A DNA stretch of 55,988 bases from Clostridiales bacterium UBA3680 (GCA_002372875.1 DFJD01000007.1:1-55988); one strand, 5' to 3'; counted from the stretch's first letter, positions 41,169 to 51,803 are shown. Made by a program: numbers and translations. The notes: a model not told the origin generated them from the letters alone.

Positions 41169-43487
41169 ATGTACGGCTATGAATGGACAAATGAATATGG
41201 AATATTCCGTTTGACTATAGATGCGAAATTGCAGAAAGAGATCCGCCCTGTATTTCGGGAGGAACTGGATTTCTTTGAAATGTATCGCTACTGGGACTAC
41301 CCAAGGGATACAGACGCCCCATTGCTATGGGCAGAAGGAGTCAGACGATATGTGATGAACGGCACTTGTGTGGCTGAGGCGAAAGGCGGAGGATTCTATA
41401 CCAAACCAACAGTAGAGTTAAAAACCAAAGAACGCTTACAGTTACAGCCGATAGATGTCGATCGCCTATATGAAGTAAATAAGATGCTGATGATTAGCTT
41501 AGAGCAAAAAGCAGTACACTTCATACAAGAACAGTATGAAAAATATAAGAAACAGGGTTATGCGTTTGTATGTGCATTTTCTGGTGGTAAAGACTCCATC
41601 GTTTTACTTGACCTGTGTGCAAAGGCGCTTGCACCGAGTGATTTCTATGTGGTGTTCAGCAATACTGGTATGGAGTTGTCTGATACTATCAGGGCTGTTG
41701 AAAAAGCAAAGGAACAATGGACTGAGTTGCACTTTGAAGAAGCAAAGTGTCACATGGATCCCAGTGAGTCTTGGGAAGAATTCGGGCCGCCGGCAAGCAA
41801 ATTGCGATGGTGTTGTTCAGTTCACAAATCCGTTCCAACAATTCTATTATTACAGCAATTGACAGGGGAAAATGCCAGAGCTGTCGTATTTGATGGAGTT
41901 CGGGCTGAAGAAAGCGCAAGAAGAGCAAAATACACTGAGGTTGGTGAGGGCGTAAAAAATGCCCTGCAAATTAACTGTCATGCCATACTGAAATGGGATA
42001 CTGCTGAAGTGTTTGTATATATTCTTCATAATAATTTAATGATAAATAATGCGTATAGGCATGGCATATACCGTGTAGGCTGTATGGTTTGCCCTATGTC
42101 CGCTAAATGGCAGGATTCATTAATCGCTCATAATTACCATGATGAAATGGTTACTTCATTATCTCTTATTGAAGATCTTACAATGTATGCCAAGGGTAAA
42201 TTGGATAGAAAATACGTTGAAGACGGAGGCTGGCAAGTAAGGGCTGGCGGCAAAATATTAAAGCAAGGCGAAAACAGGATTGCCGAAACTATTGAAGACG
42301 GCAAGCTGATTATAGATATAAAAAATGCGCGTCAATCATGGAATGATGTTGTAGGAGTATTTGGTCATATAGTTGAAGAAAAGGATGATAAAAAGTATGT
42401 GTTGTCCAAACACGGAATATGTGAAATGACACTGACCGTCGATGAAGCAGGTCAGCACATCACCATTTATCCAATTACAAGACTTGACCGTTTTGACATT
42501 GCATCTTTGCGAGCTGTTGCGAATAAAACAGCATATTGTGTTGGCTGTAAAGCTTGTGTACCGCAATGCCCGACAAATGCGTTTCAAATCATTGACGGAA
42601 AAATACACATTAGAGAAAAAGCGTGTGTTCATTGTTATAACTGCTGTATGTATACCGATAAAGGATGCATGGTTGCAAAATCATTATATATAAGGAGTGA
42701 TACTGTGAAGAATCCAGACCGCTACCGTAACTTTGGATTAAGGCAATCCTTCTATTCTCATTTGACAGACAATGGTTTAGATTGTTTCGGAATGACCGTT
42801 TTAGGAAAAGACCAATATAAATCGCTCAGATACTGGATGGGTGATGCAAATATATTTAAAAGAGAGGAAAAGAACAACAAAGAGCAAATACTTGTTGAAC
42901 TGACACCTCTTGGAGAAAAACTGTTACCGATGGGTTCATATAACCCATTTGTGTGGGCGATCCTTTGGGCTAATCTTGCGTATGATTCTATTGTTGTAAG
43001 GTGTTTCTGCCTGAATATAGGTGCAGGAGAAATGTTCCAGAAGGATGACTTGATTGAGTGGTTAGATCGAGATATAAGTGAAAAGAGTCGTGGGCAAGCA
43101 GTTAACTCGCTGCTGTCAACTTTCCGTGACTCCCCAATCGGCTCTGCTCTTGGTCAGGGTATCGTTGTTGATAAATCCTACCTTCGTGCAGGATGGGACT
43201 ATCCTGATCCGGTCGCACTTTTGTATTCTCTGTATCTGTATGCAGAGAGAACCGGTCATAAGAGTTTTACATTTAGTGAACTTGTGAATTCCCGCAATGT
43301 GGAAAATGCAAGCGGGGTGTCTCCGCATGACATTTATGGCATAGACGTACAAGCCTTCAAAGAACAGGTGCAGGGACTGGCAGTACAATACCCGAAGTAT
43401 ATCCGTGTTTCTTTTGTTGCAAATTTGGATAATATTGTCTTAGAGGATTTTGCTTCACAGGATATACTTGACCTTGCGGAAGACTGA
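41169..43487 (+). CDS. brxP: BrxP: PAPS-reductase/DndC-like protein with ferredoxin and DUF4007-like domains
   Basis: The protein has 772 residues. A PP-loop ATP-pyrophosphatase domain carries AFSGGKDSIVLLD near 136-148, GVRAEESARRAKY near 245, a CC pair (RWCCSVHKS near 215) and CMVCPMSAKW near 305, as in DndC/SspD-type sulfurtransferases. A 2x[4Fe-4S] ferredoxin unit lies at about 456-505 (CVGCKACVPQCPTNA, then CVHCYNCCMYTDKGC). The last ~250 residues (NPFVWAILWANLAYDSIVVR, SPIGSALGQGIV, YPDPVALLYSLYLYAE) match DUF4007, which I know beside phosphorothioation genes. It likely activates DNA or a carrier with ATP and inserts sulfur or reduces an intermediate. It is the signature gene of BREX type 4. 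Confidence 0.9.
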   Translation: MYGYEWTNEYGIFRLTIDAKLQKEIRPVFREELDFFEMYRYWDYPRDTDAPLLWAEGVRRYVMNGTCVAEAKGGGFYTKPTVELKTKERLQLQPIDVDRLYEVNKMLMISLEQKAVHFIQEQYEKYKKQGYAFVCAFSGGKDSIVLLDLCAKALAPSDFYVVFSNTGMELSDTIRAVEKAKEQWTELHFEEAKCHMDPSESWEEFGPPASKLRWCCSVHKSVPTILLLQQLTGENARAVVFDGVRAEESARRAKYTEVGEGVKNALQINCHAILKWDTAEVFVYILHNNLMINNAYRHGIYRVGCMVCPMSAKWQDSLIAHNYHDEMVTSLSLIEDLTMYAKGKLDRKYVEDGGWQVRAGGKILKQGENRIAETIEDGKLIIDIKNARQSWNDVVGVFGHIVEEKDDKKYVLSKHGICEMTLTVDEAGQHITIYPITRLDRFDIASLRAVANKTAYCVGCKACVPQCPTNAFQIIDGKIHIREKACVHCYNCCMYTDKGCMVAKSLYIRSDTVKNPDRYRNFGLRQSFYSHLTDNGLDCFGMTVLGKDQYKSLRYWMGDANIFKREEKNNKEQILVELTPLGEKLLPMGSYNPFVWAILWANLAYDSIVVRCFCLNIGAGEMFQKDDLIEWLDRDISEKSRGQAVNSLLSTFRDSPIGSALGQGIVVDKSYLRAGWDYPDPVALLYSLYLYAERTGHKSFTFSELVNSRNVENASGVSPHDIYGIDVQAFKEQVQGLAVQYPKYIRVSFVANLDNIVLEDFASQDILDLAED

Positions 43488-43505
43488 TGAAAGGAGCTTA
43501 CTGAG

Positions 43506-46500
43506 ATGAGTGTAAAATACAACAGTTTTCTGGAGATAAACCCTTCATTTGAATCTGTCGTTGATATAGATGCAGATAAGCGTAATGAGAATCTCTGGCG
43601 TGATTATATTGTCGGAGAAGATATGTGCAAGCTCATGGAGGTATTGTGCCAGTCTTTGAATAAAGAAGATACTGATTCCCGACGTTCATTTTGGATCAAC
43701 GGTTCGTATGGTACTGGTAAAAGCTATGCAGCTATCTTAGTGAAACATCTTCTTGAAGAAAAGCCTGAAATCGTTGAGGACTTCATGGCTGGAAATCACC
43801 GCCTTGCTGAATATAAGAATCGTTTCAAAAAATGTCGCAAAAACGGAGATTATCTTGTGATTTGGAAGACGGGCTGCAGCGGTATTCGTACCGGCGATAT
43901 GATGCTCATTGAAATGGAGCAGGCAATTCGTGAGGCACTTGTGGAGAAGTTTGGTGATTCAGCAGACCTTGGTAGCCATTCACTGTATGAGGTCGTTAGA
44001 GAGAAAATGAATGACCCAACTATCAATTGGGAATTCATGTTGTCTACAACCACTCTTGGCGATGATTATAGCTCTGTAAAGGAACTGCAAGATCTGGTAG
44101 AGGAAGGAAATCTTACTGCTATTCAGAATGTTGCAAGTGTACTGCGCAACAAGAAAATGTCACTTGTCATTAATCTGGATACTTTTAAGAAGTGGGTAGC
44201 TGAAGTTATTAAGTGCAATAATCTCAGCAAAAGCGGTATCTTCCTTATCTGGGATGAATTCACAGAATATGTTTCCAACTCAGATGACCATATTATTTTA
44301 CAGCAGATCTCGGAATTTACAAAGGAAGAGCCTTTCTATGCCCTATTCATCGTACATAAATCAACAGATCTCGTGGCACGAGTAGGCGGTTCGGAACAAT
44401 ATGAGCAAATCTCTCATCGTTTCCATGAGGTCGAATTTCACTTGACGGCAGATGCATCACTTGATTTGATCGCAGGGTCAATCAATATTCGTAACGGCAT
44501 GGAAAACCATTGGAATGAAGCCAGAAAGGCTGTTATTCAGAATATTCATTCAAGAATTGCTGATATGGAAGCTGGTCCTGATAGCAATATTTCGGGATTT
44601 ATAAAAGCTCTTTGTCCTATGCACCCCATGACAGTTCGCCTGCTTGCTCGTGTAGCTGAGAACTATGCTGCCGCAGAGCGTACAATGTTCCGCTTCATGA
44701 AGGATCGCTCAAACGAGGATGTTGGTTTTGCTGGATATATCAGTAAATACGGTCCGGACGATCAGGCTTGCTGGCTGACTCCGGAATGGCTATGGGATTA
44801 TTTCTTTACAAGAGACAGTGATTTCCTTGAAAAAGAGACTAAAGTTGCTGAGTATATCAGGCATTATGAGGACAATAAAAATCTGGTTGAGGCAGACGAA
44901 AATGCTCATCGCCTGTTCAAGATAGTCATGTTGCTGTTAGCGGTAATGTCTTCTGCAAAAGGTCTTTATAGTGGAAGACGCACACAAGGCGGAATAGCAG
45001 CTACTGTTGATTGCTTATCGCTGTGCCTTGCTGGTGTTATGAGTGAAGATCAGGTGAAAGATCTACTTGCAACACTTGAAGAGTGCAAGCTCGTTACCCT
45101 TGATACAGCAGCTAATGGAGTTGTTCGTCTACAACTGCCTTTCTCTACAGATGGTGGTTCATTCCAGTTGCATTATGATGCAAACGACAAAAAATACACA
45201 CGCTATCAGATGTTTAGCAAGGATGGTATTTTTTCAAAACCATTTGAAGATAAGTGTTGGGACAGCAACGATGTATCGAGCAGACGTATGAAGATATGTG
45301 TCTGCTGTGCTGAAACCAACTCGATCAAATCCCGTTTAGACGAGATACTAAAAGATTTAGAAAAGTATCCTTACAAGCTTGGGCTGCTTGTTGTAATCGT
45401 CAAGGATGATAACCAGTATCTTTCTATTCAGGAAGATTTAAGAAATAGAGTATCTGACCTTGATGAGCCGAGACTTACTATCGCTCTTGTAAAAAAGCCG
45501 CTCACTGAGGAAATACGCAAGAAGTGGTTAAATGCTATTACAAAGCAGAACATGGCTACAGAAAGTGGACAGACAGGTGCCGCATCTCAGCAGAGCAATG
45601 AAGCTAATATTGTTATCAGCACATGGGTACAGCAAGTAAGTGCTTCCAGTCAAATTATCGCATGGAACGGTACACAAGTGTTTAATAACATTTACGGTAT
45701 GGCACACTTGTCAAAGACAATTCGAGCAAGTGTTATTGATAAACTTTTCCCATATGCTCCCGAAAAAATCGTTATCACCAATACAGCGTATAAGAGCTGT
45801 TCCGATTCCGCTCCGCTAGCAGGCATTCAACGTGCAACGAATTCAAGCCAGCTTAAAAGCGTGCTTACAGGAATTGGACAGATTCTTGACATTACAGACA
45901 TTAATGAAATGGCTGATATGACCGGTAATGATTCTGTTCAGGCAGTCAGTGAATTGGCAAAGGTTGTAAGAGACGAAATTCAGTCTGGAAAGAAAGTCGT
46001 CTTAAGTGACTTGTGGTCAAAGCTTATGAAGCCGCCTTTCGGCTATTATGATACAATTGCCTGTGGAATTTTGTTGGGTTATGTGTTTACCGGTTATAAA
46101 AACAGTGACTATACATGGACTGATAGTGCCGGCGCACCACAGATACTTGTAGGAAACAACTTGAAAACTATGGTATACAATCTTGTAAAAGGCAAGATGA
46201 CCACAGATTATCTTTCGTCTGGAAGCGAAACGTTCCGCTTATTTAGAGATTACATTAAGGACATTATGGCTTTGTCTGATGTTAAAGTAGCGAATGAAAC
46301 AGAATGCTGGCATAATATGCGTGTTGCTGTAACTAACAGTGGATCACCTTTCTGGACATTGAAGTATCTTCCGCAATCAGCATATAACAATGCTGAGAAT
46401 CAAACCGTTGCCAAGGAAATCATCGATAATATTCAAAAGTTCATTGAGCAAAATAACAGCCATGAAGAAATCATGGGGAATGTAAATCAGGCTTTTAGCG

Positions 46501-47705
46501 GTCGAGGTAAGATACGTTCCATACTAAGAAAAGCTTTTCAGGATAAGAATGCATTGAACGAAGCATTTCGCTCGTTCTTGTTTGAGGCTTCATCAGAGTT
46601 AAAAGAAATCGTCGAAAGGCTTAAGATTAGCTCTGATGTACTCAGTGATAAGCTGCACATTGTTATGCAGGATTCTATTTATACATGGACTGAAGAACAG
46701 GTTCTTAATAAGATTCCGGATATCATCAGCGAATATCACTATCTTGAGACCTTAAATGATGCATTGGGAAAAACATACCACAGCATTGAAGAAGTGCGAA
46801 ATGACTTGGCAAACCAGTTTAAGTTTGTCCGTATCCCGATCAGCGTCGTAGAAACTTTAGATAAACCGTGGTTTGGGGCTCTCAAAGCTATGGAGTGGAT
46901 TGTATCAAACAATGCAGCACAAATGACAGATGAGCAGAGACAGGCTGATTCAGCAGAACTGAATTCCTATGGAAAATCAGCGATGGAATTCCTTCGTGAT
47001 GGAAAAACTTTACTATCTGATCTGCTTGATCAACTTGGTTTGGGATGCACAGTCCAGGAGCTTGACACAATTTATTCTGGCTTAAAAGATATTCGGTTCA
47101 ATACTCCAAAACAACAGTTTGATAAAGACCTGAATGGATTGGTGAGTAATATCAGTCAGGCAAGACACCGTATACGCTTGAAGGAACGTTGGTTATCAGT
47201 AGTAGGCTCGGAATGTGATTCTGTTAAAAAGTGGTGTTCTATTCATAATGCTCCTATCTATTGGATTGTCGCAAAAGAGCAGCGTGAAGCATTCACTACT
47301 TTAACAAAAGTTCAAAACGATCAAAGGACTATGGATACTGATGTTATGACTGCGATCAATATTTTGGATACGATGGATCATTCCATCCTGACAGATGACG
47401 CTATAATCTCAGAAGCACTGTTAAAAGTCCTGGGAGATGAATATGCTCAGATTTTTTCCGAAGATCGTATACAGATCATGGCAAAAGCAAAGATGAAGTT
47501 AGAAAATGATATGAGCAATTGGGATATTTCCGAATTGAATGATTTCCGTAATATATTGAAAAAAGAACAGCAGGAAAAGGCGAAGAAGGAAAAACTGAGT
47601 AGCACTAAAAACCATGTTAAAACAATGGATGAAGGCAAATTGCGTAACGCTGTACAAAGTTTTCTTGATGCACATCCTGAGTTTTGCGATGCATTTAACG
47701 AATAA
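43506..47705 (+). CDS. brxC: BrxC-type large AAA+ ATPase of BREX
   Basis: The protein has 1,399 residues. The start MSVKYNSFLEINPSFESVVD is followed by Walker A NGSYGTGKSYAA near 63-74 and Walker B FLIWDEFTEYV near 245, then a very long helical region as in BrxC/PglY (DUF6079-type). It is thought to act as a P-loop motor or switch in the BREX complex, needed for both modification and phage exclusion. It is full length and open throughout, with no sign of phase-variable repeats. The C-terminus has a Lys/Glu coil (LKKEQQEKAKKEKLSSTKNH). It is spaced 18 bp after brxP and 12 bp before pglZ. Confidence 0.92.
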   Translation: MSVKYNSFLEINPSFESVVDIDADKRNENLWRDYIVGEDMCKLMEVLCQSLNKEDTDSRRSFWINGSYGTGKSYAAILVKHLLEEKPEIVEDFMAGNHRLAEYKNRFKKCRKNGDYLVIWKTGCSGIRTGDMMLIEMEQAIREALVEKFGDSADLGSHSLYEVVREKMNDPTINWEFMLSTTTLGDDYSSVKELQDLVEEGNLTAIQNVASVLRNKKMSLVINLDTFKKWVAEVIKCNNLSKSGIFLIWDEFTEYVSNSDDHIILQQISEFTKEEPFYALFIVHKSTDLVARVGGSEQYEQISHRFHEVEFHLTADASLDLIAGSINIRNGMENHWNEARKAVIQNIHSRIADMEAGPDSNISGFIKALCPMHPMTVRLLARVAENYAAAERTMFRFMKDRSNEDVGFAGYISKYGPDDQACWLTPEWLWDYFFTRDSDFLEKETKVAEYIRHYEDNKNLVEADENAHRLFKIVMLLLAVMSSAKGLYSGRRTQGGIAATVDCLSLCLAGVMSEDQVKDLLATLEECKLVTLDTAANGVVRLQLPFSTDGGSFQLHYDANDKKYTRYQMFSKDGIFSKPFEDKCWDSNDVSSRRMKICVCCAETNSIKSRLDEILKDLEKYPYKLGLLVVIVKDDNQYLSIQEDLRNRVSDLDEPRLTIALVKKPLTEEIRKKWLNAITKQNMATESGQTGAASQQSNEANIVISTWVQQVSASSQIIAWNGTQVFNNIYGMAHLSKTIRASVIDKLFPYAPEKIVITNTAYKSCSDSAPLAGIQRATNSSQLKSVLTGIGQILDITDINEMADMTGNDSVQAVSELAKVVRDEIQSGKKVVLSDLWSKLMKPPFGYYDTIACGILLGYVFTGYKNSDYTWTDSAGAPQILVGNNLKTMVYNLVKGKMTTDYLSSGSETFRLFRDYIKDIMALSDVKVANETECWHNMRVAVTNSGSPFWTLKYLPQSAYNNAENQTVAKEIIDNIQKFIEQNNSHEEIMGNVNQAFSGRGKIRSILRKAFQDKNALNEAFRSFLFEASSELKEIVERLKISSDVLSDKLHIVMQDSIYTWTEEQVLNKIPDIISEYHYLETLNDALGKTYHSIEEVRNDLANQFKFVRIPISVVETLDKPWFGALKAMEWIVSNNAAQMTDEQRQADSAELNSYGKSAMEFLRDGKTLLSDLLDQLGLGCTVQELDTIYSGLKDIRFNTPKQQFDKDLNGLVSNISQARHRIRLKERWLSVVGSECDSVKKWCSIHNAPIYWIVAKEQREAFTTLTKVQNDQRTMDTDVMTAINILDTMDHSILTDDAIISEALLKVLGDEYAQIFSEDRIQIMAKAKMKLENDMSNWDISELNDFRNILKKEQQEKAKKEKLSSTKNHVKTMDEGKLRNAVQSFLDAHPEFCDAFNE

Positions 47706-47717
47706 GAGGTGATATAA

Positions 47718-50111
47718 TTGACCATAGATCAGGTTTATGACAAGTTGAATACAGAACGAACAACTGCCGAACTAATCCCCTGTCGAATACCATTTCGTGT
47801 GATTATGGTTTCTAACATAAAGAAATATCGTGAGTTGGTAGACAAACTTCGTCAGATTCCTGATGTAAGTCTTATTTCAGCAGGCAAGCTGTTTTCTGCA
47901 CCTGATATCATGCCACGATATGAAAACTTAAACGGTACTGACTATCATTCCAAATGGGTGATTTTGACTGGTGTCAGCGAATATTTAAGGCTATTCAGCC
48001 ATAATGAAGTTGACACAGCAAGACTTAAAAAGCTGATTACTCATCAGGTTCCGGCAAGCAGTACCGGTCGTATAATCATTCCTTTATGGGGATGTGAGGC
48101 TCTTTGGCAGGATTCAACATTAAGGTTAATGGCAGACGAAAGAATGAAAGATTACTATTTCGATTGTACATCGGATAGTGATGAAGATCAAAAGTTAACA
48201 GTTACGGTTTACTCTGCGCAATTTCTGGAATTAAAAGATAAATTACAAAAGCCTAATATATTGTTGTTTAGCAATCTTCAGGAATGGTACGACTTTTGGG
48301 CAGATGGAAATACTGTGATAACCGAATATGCACTTATCACCGGTCGCTCTCATTTAATACAGCAAACCAACGGTACAATAACAATACACGTTGTAAAGGA
48401 TAACCTGTCTTTCATTCAGGAAAACTTGAACGGCAGTGAAATGCTGAACACCGATAATTGCCCAATTGAAGTGCAGAAAGAATTGTTTGAGCAAGCACTA
48501 CAGCATAAGACACTGGATGACGCAATCTTATCGTGCCTCAATGTAAGCAGCTTCAAAGCTCTTGATATTATGGGCAAATGGTCTATTCTTTCGACTAATA
48601 AAAAAGAACTGGTGCGATTATGGTATCGCTTGCATCCTGATAATTCCTATCTTTCATATTGTATTTTGAAGTGTGAGAAACTGGATGCGTTGGATGAAAT
48701 CATTTTATATGACATTTTCTCAATTCCACAAGTCACATCAAAGTGGATTGCAGAAAGTCAACAGATCATCGCTGCCATGAAATTGAAAAGAGATAATGTG
48801 TATTTTGATTTCCTAAGCAAAATACCGAGTTATGAGGCACGATTGGATTATCTTTCTTGTGATACTTCTGATGAACGGATCTATCTACTGAAAATGGTAG
48901 GACAATGGCTGCGTGAAGATAAGAATGCTGTATACGGTTGCCAAAGATTAAAGACACTCTATCCTGAATTGTTTGAATATTTGGATGGCACAGATTATAG
49001 CGATGAAGAGCTTCGGCGTTATATGGAGTTATACAAAATATATAAGCTGTCAAACACACTTCCTGCCGATGAGCTGATGTATTTCGCCAGTATTCAAACC
49101 GACCAATTTGATTCTCGCTTTGCTGAACTTTCAGATTATGTTGATGATCAGACTGTCGTATTGTGGGTAGATGCGTTAGGTGCTGAATGGCTGCCGCTAC
49201 TCTTAAAGGCACTTGCAAAACGAAAAGACGGCACTGTTGTATATCATTCATGTGGGCTTGCAAAGATTCCTACTGAAACAAAGTTTAATGATCAATGGAA
49301 TCAGATGGATGTCCCCTATGAAAAGATCGACTATCTGGATAAGCTTGCACACAAGGGATTAAGCTATAAGGATATTGATGACTATTATCCCTGTATTGAA
49401 GAACAGTTTACCGTTGTTTCTGAAAAACATGGAACTGAAAAAATGGTGACGATCGGCAGTAAAATAAGCGAACTACTGAAAAAATATCGTAGGATCATCA
49501 TAACAGGAGACCACGGTACCAGTAGGCTTGCCGCCAGATTTTTCCACACAAGACAGGGTATCCCCGCTCCAAAGGAAATCACTGTAGGTAGTCATGGGAG
49601 ATTCGGTGTTTCTTCTAAAGCACCTGGAACAAAAATGGAAACCCAAATAGTCCGACATATTGGAGATGAAAGCTATATAGTTTTCACCAATTATGACCAT
49701 TATATAATTTCTGGTCATGCCGCTAGTGCAGATGATGATGTGCCGACATATGGTGAGATTCATGGTGGAGCGACTCCGGAAGAACTGCTTGTGCCAATCA
49801 TAGTATTTGATAGTAACAGTATCATTCCCCTACAAGCTGAATGGGAAAAGAATCCTGTGAAAATACAAAATAAGAAGGCAAATACGGTTATTAAATTCAA
49901 TCAGTCAATAGCAAGTCTGCAAATCAATATTGGTAGTATTCCTGCGAATGTAACTGCAACCGATGACAAGAAAGTCTGGAAGATCGTTTTTGAAAACATC
50001 AAGCATGGAAAACATACGGTCTCTATAATTGCAAACGGTAAATCTGTACAGGCAGATGAACTGATTATAAACTCTGCTATTGGTAATAACGATGGGGACT
50101 TTGACCTATGA
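47718..50111 (+). CDS. pglZ: PglZ, alkaline-phosphatase-fold BREX protein
   Basis: The protein has 797 residues and starts at TTG 47718 with GAGGTGAT upstream. The N-terminal ~460 residues are a family-specific helical region. The PglZ domain follows with VVLWVDALGAEW near 480 (metal-binding Asp), IITGDHGTSRLAARFF near 594, and the family end-motif EIHGGATPEELLVPII near 680. A small beta domain closes the protein. PglZ is the one protein present in every BREX type; members are metal-dependent phosphodiesterase-like. The TTG start may lower its level. Its stop overlaps the next start (ATGA). Confidence 0.93.
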   Translation: MTIDQVYDKLNTERTTAELIPCRIPFRVIMVSNIKKYRELVDKLRQIPDVSLISAGKLFSAPDIMPRYENLNGTDYHSKWVILTGVSEYLRLFSHNEVDTARLKKLITHQVPASSTGRIIIPLWGCEALWQDSTLRLMADERMKDYYFDCTSDSDEDQKLTVTVYSAQFLELKDKLQKPNILLFSNLQEWYDFWADGNTVITEYALITGRSHLIQQTNGTITIHVVKDNLSFIQENLNGSEMLNTDNCPIEVQKELFEQALQHKTLDDAILSCLNVSSFKALDIMGKWSILSTNKKELVRLWYRLHPDNSYLSYCILKCEKLDALDEIILYDIFSIPQVTSKWIAESQQIIAAMKLKRDNVYFDFLSKIPSYEARLDYLSCDTSDERIYLLKMVGQWLREDKNAVYGCQRLKTLYPELFEYLDGTDYSDEELRRYMELYKIYKLSNTLPADELMYFASIQTDQFDSRFAELSDYVDDQTVVLWVDALGAEWLPLLLKALAKRKDGTVVYHSCGLAKIPTETKFNDQWNQMDVPYEKIDYLDKLAHKGLSYKDIDDYYPCIEEQFTVVSEKHGTEKMVTIGSKISELLKKYRRIIITGDHGTSRLAARFFHTRQGIPAPKEITVGSHGRFGVSSKAPGTKMETQIVRHIGDESYIVFTNYDHYIISGHAASADDDVPTYGEIHGGATPEELLVPIIVFDSNSIIPLQAEWEKNPVKIQNKKANTVIKFNQSIASLQINIGSIPANVTATDDKKVWKIVFENIKHGKHTVSIIANGKSVQADELIINSAIGNNDGDFDL

Positions 50112-50308
50112 GAAAAAAGATATTATGCTGTGATTGCAAAGAACCATTAAAAAAGGACGAGATAGCCTTGTCGAAAAAACTAATTGATGTTGATACCGAG
50201 GATCTCTACTGCTTAAATTGTCTTTCGGAAGTAATAGGCTGTACTGTTGATGATCTAAAAGATAAGATACAAGAGTTTAAGGAACAAGGCTGTACTCTGT
50301 TTCTGTGA
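50108..50308 (+). CDS. 66-aa zinc-ribbon protein coupled to pglZ
   Basis: ATG 50108 overlaps the pglZ stop by 4 bp. The protein reads MRKKILCCDCKEPLKKDEIA, then YCLNCLSEVIGCTVDDLKDK and a Cys near the end. CCDC...CLNC form a two-knuckle zinc ribbon; the rest is one acidic helix. It is not part of the canonical BREX lists I know. Tight coupling to pglZ suggests a stoichiometric partner or an iron/zinc-binding adaptor. Confidence 0.75.
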   Translation: MRKKILCCDCKEPLKKDEIALSKKLIDVDTEDLYCLNCLSEVIGCTVDDLKDKIQEFKEQGCTLFL

Positions 50309-50322
50309 TGAGGAGGGTTGGT

Positions 50323-51783
50323 ATGCTGGAAGAAAAAATAAGGGAAGTATTTGCGGATATGGTGGTGTTAAAAGATCCGCAGCGAAGCGAATACTTTTCC
50401 AATTTGAGTATTCCCTCATATATGCGTGACTGGCTTGTCATGAAGTTTTCAGATGATGAGGGCGCTATTGATTACGATAGTGTTAGAAGATATATCAAAC
50501 GATACATTCCAAGCCGTGATGACTTCGAGCAGTATAAGTTTCAGATGGTCAACGGAGAAACGGTTCAATTTTTGGCTCGTGTTCGAGTATCAGTTGATGT
50601 AAAAACCGGAAAGACAATGTTTGAATTGCCGGATTTTGGCGGTGCAAGAGGTGGCGCTTCCGGTGTTGTAGATTATGATGTCGCAGATAAATGGCAGGAT
50701 ACTCTTCTTAGAGAAAGCGAGAATTGGGGCATCATTACGCTGTCATGGGCAATGGAAGGAACGGCAAATAAGCCCAAGGGTATTATAACAATGAATGGGT
50801 ACAAACCGTTCTGCCCCTATACTGTTGACCTTGATTTTTACCGTGAGGCAAGGAAAGAGTTTGATATTCACGAGTGGATCGATGTTATCATCAGTTCTAT
50901 AGATTACAATCCCAATGGCTATGTAGATGAGAATGGAAATATAGATGAATCCTCGAAGCTTTATTTTCTGCGTCGTCTTCTTCCATTTGTAGAAAAGAGA
51001 GTTAATATGATAGAACTTGCACCCAAGGGAACCGGTAAGAGTTATATCTTTGAGAAAATAAGCAAACGTGGATGGCTGATAACTGGTGGAACTGTTTCAA
51101 GGGCTTCACTTATTTACGATAATGCAAAAAAGACAGGCGGATTGATCACGAGGTTTGATTATGTCGGTTTTGATGAAGTACAATCCATCGCTTTTGAACA
51201 ACCTGGACAAATACAACAAGCTCTGAAGCACTATATGGAATTTGGTGAGATCAAAGGCTTTGATGCAGCACTTACTGCGGATGCAGGTGTTATCGTACTT
51301 GGTAACATTGACGCTGATAGATTTGACATAAATAAAAACATGGTAGAGCATATTAGTGAAGTGTTTGGTGAGTCTGCAACATTAGACCGTTTTCATGGAT
51401 TTATTCCTGGCTGGAAGATACCGCCTATGAAAACAGGAATGATTGCAAATGGCTGGGCTATCAATACCGAGTATTTTGCAGAAGTAATGCACGCACTGCG
51501 TAATGATCTGAGTTATGCTTCCGTTGTGGATGAGCTGCTGAAAACTCCGCCCAAAGCATATACAAGACATATGACAGCAATAAAGCGCCTTTGTACCGCA
51601 TTGCTTAAATTGTTGTTTCCTCATGTGCAAAAGCCGACTGATATTGATCCACAGGAATTTGAGGAGTATTGCCTGAAACCTGCAATTGATATGAGGAGTA
51701 CGATTTACAAGCAGCTTTGCATCATTGATCCTAAAGAGTACATTACGGTAGATAAACAAATTCCAGATATTCAATTAAAGTGA
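50323..51783 (+). CDS. brxL: BrxL-type AAA+ ATPase, short form
   Basis: The gene has 486 codons from ATG 50323, 6 nt after a perfect AGGAGG; the upstream ATG/GTG at 50305-50308 precedes that site. The N-terminal substrate domain contains FADMVVLKDPQRSEYFSNLS and PSYMRDWLVMKF. The AAA+ core has ELAPKGTGKSYIFEKI near 231-246, VGFDEVQSI near 280 and an arginine-finger region LDRFHGFIPGWKIP near 352. Longer BrxL proteins carry a Lon-like protease domain at the C-terminus; this one stops soon after the AAA+ lid, so it has ATPase but no visible protease. BrxL is a ring DNA-binding motor needed for exclusion in studied systems. Confidence 0.9.
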   Translation: MLEEKIREVFADMVVLKDPQRSEYFSNLSIPSYMRDWLVMKFSDDEGAIDYDSVRRYIKRYIPSRDDFEQYKFQMVNGETVQFLARVRVSVDVKTGKTMFELPDFGGARGGASGVVDYDVADKWQDTLLRESENWGIITLSWAMEGTANKPKGIITMNGYKPFCPYTVDLDFYREARKEFDIHEWIDVIISSIDYNPNGYVDENGNIDESSKLYFLRRLLPFVEKRVNMIELAPKGTGKSYIFEKISKRGWLITGGTVSRASLIYDNAKKTGGLITRFDYVGFDEVQSIAFEQPGQIQQALKHYMEFGEIKGFDAALTADAGVIVLGNIDADRFDINKNMVEHISEVFGESATLDRFHGFIPGWKIPPMKTGMIANGWAINTEYFAEVMHALRNDLSYASVVDELLKTPPKAYTRHMTAIKRLCTALLKLLFPHVQKPTDIDPQEFEEYCLKPAIDMRSTIYKQLCIIDPKEYITVDKQIPDIQLK

Positions 51784-51803
51784 TTTCTAAATGAGGTATG
51801 AAC

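Noticed and set aside
41536..41862. Overlapping 108-aa frame inside brxP, tested as a second nested gene like tnpV
   Set aside because: No ribosome site and no protein-like pattern; the host frame here contains conserved catalytic motifs, so it is the coding one.
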